A program made the position numbers and the translations under genes. From assembly GCA_002973635.1 (NCBI GenBank), contig CP027224.1:754501-818500 (forward strand): 64,000 nucleotides of DNA. The letters are read 5' to 3'. The notes under the pieces were generated by a model. It searched no databases, had not been told where the DNA came from, and saw only the letters and a program-made list of their open reading frames with translations. Position 1 is the stretch's first letter. Each line of letters starts with the position of its first letter. This DNA comes from Lysinibacillus sp. B2A1 (GTDB lineage: Bacteria; Bacillota; Bacilli; Bacillales_A; Planococcaceae). Of the stretch, positions 58,241 through 64,000 are shown piece by piece.

Positions 58241-58381
58241 GTATCGCCAGTAGCTTCAACGAAATCGCCGCTAGAAGTTGAAATATCACCGGTAGCTTCA
58301 ACAAAATCGCCGCTAGAAGTTGAAGTATCACCAGTAGCTTCAACAAAATCGCTGGTAAAAGTAAAAATACCGCCACTAGTT
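58241..58381 (+). repeat. 21-bp phased array 2
   Basis: Cores (tcgcc/tcacc plus agta, gcta or ggta) start at 58245, 58266, 58287, 58308, 58329, 58350 and 58371, exactly 21 bases apart. Units alternate: odd units continue gcttcaac, even units gaagttgaa, which are reverse complements, so neighbouring units can fold into hairpins with the next core in the loop. The last two units are degenerate. The array lies between a terminator and the stop of a convergent gene. Confidence 0.92.
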
Positions 58382-58392
58382 TACAAAGTAAA

Positions 58393-59574
58393 TCATTCTG
58401 GCATTAATTTTAAATTTCGATCATTGTATGCTAACATCACGTAATCAGGATGTAGATTTTGTAAATATGGAATAATATCCTTCTCCAAGTATCGTAAATC
58501 TAAAATGGTTAGCTTTTTAAAATGGCTAGCTACATGAAATTGAATAGCATTAAAATAGGAATCTTTGATAACGACAATATGTTTATCACTGTCATAATCT
58601 TCATTGATTATTGTAAGCTCTGCAAAGTCTCGGCTATAGGCATCTGCATAGTTTACGACTGTGTCAGGGCTCATTTTTTTTGCACGACCATATACAGCAT
58701 CGTATGGAGCGGTAACACCTCCTTCGATTGTACCGTCATAGATGGTAAATTGTGTTGCAAACGAAGGTGGTTCGTTATAGCAAATTTGATCGTGGTTATC
58801 AACAGTCATGTATAAGATTTTATTCCAGGAGCCAGCAAATTTATTGGGTAAGCAATAGGCGTTGTCTTCCTTGTATGGAATCGGCTGAATTGTTTCACCG
58901 AGTTGCTCACTCATTGTTTTTATTAGTGCCTCGTAGCCTGTATATGCACCGCGCATAGTCCAGTGATGATCTGTTTTAAAGAAGTATTGTTCTGGAGAGA
59001 AGTCGTTCTTCATTTCATCATAGAGTCGGATATTGTCGACACCAGCAGCAGTAACAAGCTTATGTAAGCGCTCATTATTGGCTATTCCAGCATCTTCCGG
59101 CATATAACTAGGGCTTGGCTCCCGAGAGTAAGTAGCCTTCGCTGGTAGTGAGTAAAAAGTAAAAGGAATTCTTTTTTCGGCTAGTCCCTCGCTAAGCTTT
59201 TGCAAATCAGTGGCAAAGGAAGTAAGTTCCTTTTCAGATTTTGCTATGGCTGGCTTTGAAATAATCCAGCCACTAGTATCGTCTACTGCGTATTTATCGT
59301 TTAAATAGGTTTTGCCAACCGCTCGCTGGAAGTGCACATAATTGCGCATCCATGTATCACGGGCAGGAAATTGATCAGAAATATAGGATTCCACCTGTTT
59401 TGACCATTCGCCAGAGAAGATTTCCTGTGAGCTAGGTGATAGATTGGCAGATTCTAATGGACGATTTTCCATTTCTGACTGTTTACGATCCACAGTCATA
59501 ACATGTATGACGAGGCCACCGAAAATGATGCAAAAAAAGGTTATTGGTAATAGATACATTTGAATTTTTCGCAT
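58393..59574 (-). CDS. DHHW-family protein (AlgJ/AlgX-like O-acetylation partner)
   Basis: 393 aa, one N-terminal membrane helix (about 7-28), remainder extracytoplasmic. The motif TDHHWTMRGAY (about residues 205-215) defines the DHHW family; SGEWSKQVESYISDQFPARD near the N-terminus is also typical. These SGNH-hydrolase-like proteins work with an MBOAT partner to O-acetylate exported polysaccharides. Start 59574 follows aggtggg; it lies 10 bases after the MBOAT gene, so the two form an operon. Confidence 0.9.
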   Translation of the reverse strand: MRKIQMYLLPITFFCIIFGGLVIHVMTVDRKQSEMENRPLESANLSPSSQEIFSGEWSKQVESYISDQFPARDTWMRNYVHFQRAVGKTYLNDKYAVDDTSGWIISKPAIAKSEKELTSFATDLQKLSEGLAEKRIPFTFYSLPAKATYSREPSPSYMPEDAGIANNERLHKLVTAAGVDNIRLYDEMKNDFSPEQYFFKTDHHWTMRGAYTGYEALIKTMSEQLGETIQPIPYKEDNAYCLPNKFAGSWNKILYMTVDNHDQICYNEPPSFATQFTIYDGTIEGGVTAPYDAVYGRAKKMSPDTVVNYADAYSRDFAELTIINEDYDSDKHIVVIKDSYFNAIQFHVASHFKKLTILDLRYLEKDIIPYLQNLHPDYVMLAYNDRNLKLMPE

Positions 59575-59584
59575 GTTGTCCCAC

Positions 59585-61009
59585 CTAGAATCTAAAGTAT
59601 ATAAATGGATTATGTGTTGCGTTGACTAAAAACATTGTGATAAAGAGTAACAGCGCTCCATAGTAAATGGTTTGTCCAAGACGCAGGCTCCAGTCAAATG
59701 TTAGGGAACTATTAGCTCTTTGCTCACTCCAAGTTTGATATAGTCGATAGATTGGCATTGCAAAAATAATAGCAATGACAAAGTATACCGCATAATCCTT
59801 TGTTAGTAATATCGTTTCATAATTATAAAGTGCTGCATCGGATAGTCCAAACATGGTTTTGATAAAGCTAAAAGCATATGTAAAGTCATTCGCTCTAAAG
59901 AATACCCAGCCGATCATCACAATTATAAGTATATAAATATGACGTAGGAAACGAGGTATCCGTTCTAGCCATTTTAAAAGCACCCATTTTTCTAGGCAAA
60001 TTAATAGTCCGTAATAAAAGCCCCATGCCATAAACGTCCAGCTGGCTCCATGCCAAAAGCCTGTTAATGTCCAAACTATTAATAGATTTCGATAAAGCTT
60101 CCATTCATGGCTAACACGGCTACCTCCAAGTGGGAAATAAACATAATCTCTAAACCAGCTGCTGAGTGATATATGCCAGCGACGCCAGAAATCTGTTACT
60201 GATTGGGCAATATACGGATAGTTAAAGTTCTCCTCAAATTTAAAACCAAATATCCTCGCTAACCCGATGGCCATATCACTATAGCCTGAGAAGTCAAAAT
60301 AAATTTGAAGCGAGTACGCTAGAATCCCTATCCATGCAGTCCCAGTTGTTAAATCTCCGCCTGATAAGCTGAAGACATGATCAGCAACCTCTCCCATTGG
60401 ATTGGCAATCAATACTTTTTTAGCTAACCCCTGTACAAAACGACGGGTACCAATCATCCAATCCTCCGCTGTGGAGAGTCGTTTTTTTATTTGCTCCGCA
60501 ACTGTTTGATAGCGTACAATCGGTCCTGCCACAAGCTGAGGAAACAATGTAATGAAGAGTGATAAATCCAAAAAGTTACGTTGGGCTTTAACATCCTTTC
60601 GATAAACATCAATTACATAGCTAAGAGCCTGGAACGTGTAGAATGAAATGCCAATTGGAAGAGGTACAGCTTGCCATTCAATTGCTTCCTCTAAATAATT
60701 GTTTATGATGTCCACAAAAAAGCCAGCATATTTGTAATAGCCTAGAATAGCTAAGTTACTGACAATAACTAACCAAAGAAGGACTTTTCGTTTAGACTGC
60801 GAAATCGTATTTTCAATGACTATGCCCAAAATATAGTTAAGTAAAATTGAAATCATCATTAAAAGTACATATTTCGGTTCGCCCCATGCGTAAAAGAATA
60901 GGCTAGCCAATAGTAAAATCGTGTTGCGTAACATCTTTGGAGAGATGAAGTACACAATGAGCACTAATGGCAAAAAGATATATAAAAATATAAGGCTACT
61001 AAAAACCAT
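59585..61009 (-). CDS. MBOAT-family O-acyltransferase (AlgI/DltB-like)
   Basis: 474 aa from ATG 61009, where the protein begins MVFSSLIFLYIFLPL as in AlgI-like proteins; an extension to 61045 has no ribosome binding site. About 11 membrane helices. The MBOAT His is in GFWHGASWTFMAWGFYYG, preceded by FWRRWHISLSSWFRDYVYFP. It brings an acyl group across the membrane for the DHHW partner. No dltA/dltC genes are present, so D-alanylation is unlikely and O-acetylation of a glycan more likely. Confidence 0.92.
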   Translation of the reverse strand: MVFSSLIFLYIFLPLVLIVYFISPKMLRNTILLLASLFFYAWGEPKYVLLMMISILLNYILGIVIENTISQSKRKVLLWLVIVSNLAILGYYKYAGFFVDIINNYLEEAIEWQAVPLPIGISFYTFQALSYVIDVYRKDVKAQRNFLDLSLFITLFPQLVAGPIVRYQTVAEQIKKRLSTAEDWMIGTRRFVQGLAKKVLIANPMGEVADHVFSLSGGDLTTGTAWIGILAYSLQIYFDFSGYSDMAIGLARIFGFKFEENFNYPYIAQSVTDFWRRWHISLSSWFRDYVYFPLGGSRVSHEWKLYRNLLIVWTLTGFWHGASWTFMAWGFYYGLLICLEKWVLLKWLERIPRFLRHIYILIIVMIGWVFFRANDFTYAFSFIKTMFGLSDAALYNYETILLTKDYAVYFVIAIIFAMPIYRLYQTWSEQRANSSLTFDWSLRLGQTIYYGALLLFITMFLVNATHNPFIYFRF

Positions 61010-61508
61010 TCCTTCAAATCCCCATCTCTTATTTATATATTGCATTTATATGGTCATGCATAGATTGCCATATTCAATGCTTATACCGCAATAAACGGTT
61101 TGAAACATCCAAAATAACTGATTATCCGCAAAACTTCTAGAAAATTCTAATATAATCAAGGAAATGCATGAATAAATTACCTACCTTATTGTAACGTAAA
61201 TTCACGAATTGTTCACCAGTGGATTTTTACTAAATAATGGGTAAAAGTCGATTTTTGTCGAAATTTAGTTGGTAAAAATGACATGGGCAAAATGGTATAT
61301 TTTTCGCATGGCAGTAAGGTTTGTATGTTAATTTTAAGGATGGGTACCGACTATCTTTTTAAGTAAAATATGGTTATAAACCCTTTATAAATCTATAGTT
61401 ACCACATATTTCATTCCAAATCTTGCCCTTTGAAATTTATTATCTTGTAATCTTATAATAGATTTGTAGTCACCAAAAGTGGCTAATTTATCTAGGAGGT
61501 TATTGCAT
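61010..61508. other. ~500-bp divergent region upstream of the second S-layer gene
   Basis: Holds the promoters of the MBOAT/DHHW operon and of the S-layer gene. No gene or strong palindrome is seen apart from the promoter and ribosome binding site near its right end. Confidence 0.6.
61430..61459 (+). promoter_or_regulatory. Candidate sigma-A promoter of the second S-layer gene
   Basis: ttgaaa (61430-61435), 18-base spacer, tataat (61454-61459). A short leader and aggaggt (61494-61500) follow. Confidence 0.7.
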
Positions 61509-64000
61509 ATGAAACAAAAATATAGTAAATGGGTTGTCGGCGCAGCATCAGCAGCCCTAGTAGCATCAGCAATCGTACCAGTAGCAAGCGCAGCAAGCTT
61601 TTCTGATATTGAATCAAGTGACCACAAGGAGGCTATCTTAGCATTAGCAGATGCTAAAATTGTAGCAGGTTATACAGATGGAACATTTAAGCCAAATGCG
61701 GTTGTTACTCGTGGTAACGTAACAAAATTCTTAGGGAAATGGTTAGTATCTGAAAACTATGAGATTCCTACAGATTATGCTACAGAAGCACGTTTCACTG
61801 ACCTACCAACAACAGCTCCAGACAAAGAGTTATTACAATATGCAGCACTTGTAAAGGATGCTGGCGTATTCAAAGGCTCAAATAACCAATTAATGCACAC
61901 AAATAACATGAACCGTGAGCAAATGGCAGTTGTTTTAGTACGTGCTATCAAAACGGTCTATAACGTAGATTTAGTGGCAGATTATAAAGAATCTGACTTC
62001 AAATCAACAATCACTGATTTAGACAAAGCTACAGCTACTGAAAATCGTGAAGCAATTATCGCGTTAGAATATGCTGGACTTACAAACGTGAAAGCGTTCA
62101 ATCCGAAAAACACATTAACACGCGGTCAATTTGCATCATTCTTACACCGTACAATTTCAAACATCGGTGAAGAAGCACCTTTAACTGTTAAAGAAGCTAA
62201 AGTTGTAGATGCAACTACATTAGAAGTTACACTTTCTGATGACAAAAAACATACAGTAACATTACCAACTCCACTTCCAGAAAATAAAGAAACAAATGTA
62301 GAGTTTGTGATTGATGGCAAAACTTATTCAGCTGTAGTTACATATGTAACTGAGTTAAAAGTAAAAACTGTTGATGCAGTCAATGCAAAAACTTTAGCAG
62401 TAACATTCAACAAACCAGTTGAAACAGAAAAAGCTAAATTTGAGCTTAAAAAAGATGGCTTCAAATCTAACTTCACTTCTATTACATGGAACGAAGACAA
62501 AACAGTTGCAACAATTGAATTAACTAGCAAAATTACAAAAGGTGAATTCACAGTTAGCGTAGCTGGCGTTGCTGATCAAGCAGTAACAGGCACTGTTAAA
62601 ACTGAAGATGAAAAAGTTGCTGGTATTGAAATTCTTGGTGAAGTAGCTCCATCTACAAGCAACACAACAGCTACAGTTGGCTTCCAAGTAACAAATCAAT
62701 ATGGCGAAGATATTACAAAGCTTAATGCTTCTGCTTTAACATTAACTGCTGCAGGTGCTGATTCAGCTGTTGCTAATGCAGATGGCTCTATCACAATTAC
62801 AAAAGCTGCAGGACTTAAAGAAGGCGATAAAGTAGTTGTGACTGCTATCCACGGTGCAACTGCAACAACAACTACTAAAACTGTAACAGTTTCTGCTAAA
62901 ACTGTAGCATCTGATATTACTATTGGTGCTCTTTATAATAAAGATGGCAAAGCATTCAGTGAAGATATTAATTTAGCAAAAGATAAATTTTATCTTCCTG
63001 TTACTGTAAAAGATCAATATGGTAAAGAAATTACTGATCTTAACCGTTTAAATGGAGCAAATTCTGAGGTTCTTGTAACTAACACAAACCAAGCTGTTGC
63101 GACATTCGGTGCGTTTGAAAAACAAACTATTGACGGAAAAGATGTAATCGTATTACCTGTTGCAAACATCGTAGCAGCTGGTGACACTAACGTAATCGTG
63201 ATTGCTAAAGCAACTGGTAAAAACGGTCAAACTGCAGTGAAGGTAGCTGAAGGTGTACGAGCTGATTCAGTTACATTAGGAGCACCAACAAAAGTTGTGA
63301 CTGCTGGAGCAGATATTCTATTCCCATTATCTGTATTAGATAAACAAGGCAATGCAATTAAAGAAGCTACTGCATTAAACGGCACTAAAGGTATCACAAT
63401 TACTGGCGGTACTTTATTTGAAAAAGACGGTGAACTTTATGCAAAAGTAGCAGGCGCTAACGTAGTAGAAAACACACCAGTAACAGTTGTTGTTACTTCT
63501 TCAACTGGTAAAGTGGCTACACAAACAGTGATTCCTAAAGCTGCAACTGCACCAAAAGTAATTACTGGCTTAGATAGCAAAGTAAGCACATCTATCCGTG
63601 AACTTACAGGTGCTAAAGTTGATATCTCTGCAAAAGATATCGTAGTAGAAGATCAATTTGGTCAAGTAATTTCTACTGACGAGCTTCTTGCGAAACTTGC
63701 AACTGCAGACTACACAATTAAAGCATTTACAGATGCTGATGCACCATTTACTGTAACTGGTGAAATTAAAAATGCTGCTAACAACAAAATTACAGTAGAG
63801 TACAAAGCAGGCGCTACTAAAACGACTGCAAACGTTACATTTAAACTTGTAAAAGTTGCAGACAACACTGCTAACGAAGCAAGCTCTTACTCAAAACAAT
63901 TCTCTGTAGTCAAAGATAGCTCATTTACTTCTTATAAAGTAGAAGATATCAAACCTATCTATGTAACTAATGGTGCTATCCCAGCTGGTTATGGTAAAGA
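61509..64000 (+). CDS. Second S-layer protein with three SLH domains, 3' end beyond window
   Basis: Open from ATG 61509 to the window edge (830 codons), behind aggaggt. Signal peptide MKQKYSKWVVGAASAALVAS followed by AIVPVASA, cut after about residue 28; then SLH domains at about 30-75, 95-140 and 160-215 (GYTDGTFKPNAVVTRGN; NNMNREQMAVVLVRAI; NTLTRGQFASFLHRT). The following segment (AKVVDATTLEVTLSDDKKHT, ... KETNVEFVIDGKTYSAVVTY) matches what I recall from SlpC/SbpA-type S-layer proteins. The rest is Ala/Thr/Val-rich beta domains. Not a copy of the first S-layer gene outside the export and SLH parts. Confidence 0.93.
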   Translation, partial: MKQKYSKWVVGAASAALVASAIVPVASAASFSDIESSDHKEAILALADAKIVAGYTDGTFKPNAVVTRGNVTKFLGKWLVSENYEIPTDYATEARFTDLPTTAPDKELLQYAALVKDAGVFKGSNNQLMHTNNMNREQMAVVLVRAIKTVYNVDLVADYKESDFKSTITDLDKATATENREAIIALEYAGLTNVKAFNPKNTLTRGQFASFLHRTISNIGEEAPLTVKEAKVVDATTLEVTLSDDKKHTVTLPTPLPENKETNVEFVIDGKTYSAVVTYVTELKVKTVDAVNAKTLAVTFNKPVETEKAKFELKKDGFKSNFTSITWNEDKTVATIELTSKITKGEFTVSVAGVADQAVTGTVKTEDEKVAGIEILGEVAPSTSNTTATVGFQVTNQYGEDITKLNASALTLTAAGADSAVANADGSITITKAAGLKEGDKVVVTAIHGATATTTTKTVTVSAKTVASDITIGALYNKDGKAFSEDINLAKDKFYLPVTVKDQYGKEITDLNRLNGANSEVLVTNTNQAVATFGAFEKQTIDGKDVIVLPVANIVAAGDTNVIVIAKATGKNGQTAVKVAEGVRADSVTLGAPTKVVTAGADILFPLSVLDKQGNAIKEATALNGTKGITITGGTLFEKDGELYAKVAGANVVENTPVTVVVTSSTGKVATQTVIPKAATAPKVITGLDSKVSTSIRELTGAKVDISAKDIVVEDQFGQVISTDELLAKLATADYTIKAFTDADAPFTVTGEIKNAANNKITVEYKAGATKTTANVTFKLVKVADNTANEASSYSKQFSVVKDSSFTSYKVEDIKPIYVTNGAIPAGYGK

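Noticed and set aside
58152..58376. Minus-strand leucine-rich 74-codon frame over array 2
   Set aside because: Its regular LLxAILLKL pattern follows from the 21-bp repeat; it has no ribosome binding site and overlaps the terminator and acyltransferase end.

Overview
The window looks like chromosome from a low-GC, spore-forming, flagellated Firmicute, most likely Lysinibacillus or a close relative. Three things point there. The backbone order (atp operon, ywzB, murA, spoIID, spoIIQ, spoIIID, mbl, flhO, flhP, fabZ, ywpF, ssbB, ywqA/ywqB) is that of Bacillus subtilis. Two very large S-layer genes with three SLH domains and near-identical signal peptides are present. The second S-layer protein has the post-SLH segment I associate with the SlpC/SbpA S-layer proteins of L. 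sphaericus. The genus call is inference; no 16S gene is in the window.

Layout. 1-3.9 kb: 3' half of atpA, then atpG, atpD, atpC and ywzB. 4-12.7 kb: envelope and sporulation backbone (murA, spoIID, spoIIQ, spoIIID, mbl, flhO, flhP, an EpuA-like gene, fabZ), with structured intergenic repeats inserted between genes. 12.9-22.5 kb: an unknown 127-aa gene, a small lipoprotein behind a hairpin that can mask its ribosome binding site, ywpF, ssbB, the SNF2/SWIM pair ywqA/ywqB, an IDEAL-domain gene, a short flagellin with its own sigma-D promoter, and a NERD nuclease-like gene. 22.7-29.2 kb: a UDP-ManNAc dehydrogenase and a TagA/WecG transferase, then the first S-layer gene. 29.8-54.9 kb: one long plus-strand polysaccharide locus. 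55-61 kb: a Fic gene, decayed DNA, a coiled-coil gene, an acyltransferase, and a DHHW/MBOAT O-acetylation pair. 61.5 kb to the end: the 5' part of a second S-layer gene.

How the genes fit together. The polysaccharide locus is a Wzx/Wzy-type assembly line. A membrane 4,6-dehydratase (PglF/EpsC type), a PglE-type aminotransferase and a PglD-type acetyltransferase should make UDP-N,N'-diacetylbacillosamine, which a PglC/EpsL-type transferase would load onto undecaprenyl phosphate. RfbA, RfbB, a 3,4-ketoisomerase fused to a GNAT domain, and a second DegT aminotransferase should make a dTDP-3-acylamino-3,6-dideoxyhexose. Glycosyltransferases, Wzx, an EpsG-like polymerase, an O-antigen-ligase-family protein and a Wzz-like protein complete it. 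GtaB, two GalE, Pgi and PgcA supply UDP-glucose and UDP-galactose. The ManNAcA genes probably serve the secondary wall polymer that SLH domains bind.

Most interesting non-genic signals: (i) two arrays, 36 kb apart, with a conserved core recurring exactly every 21 bp; (ii) a dispersed repeat with covarying hairpins that itself carries smaller inserted elements and has landed inside another palindromic element; (iii) an anti-Shine-Dalgarno hairpin in front of the lipoprotein gene; (iv) the ketoisomerase-GNAT fusion.
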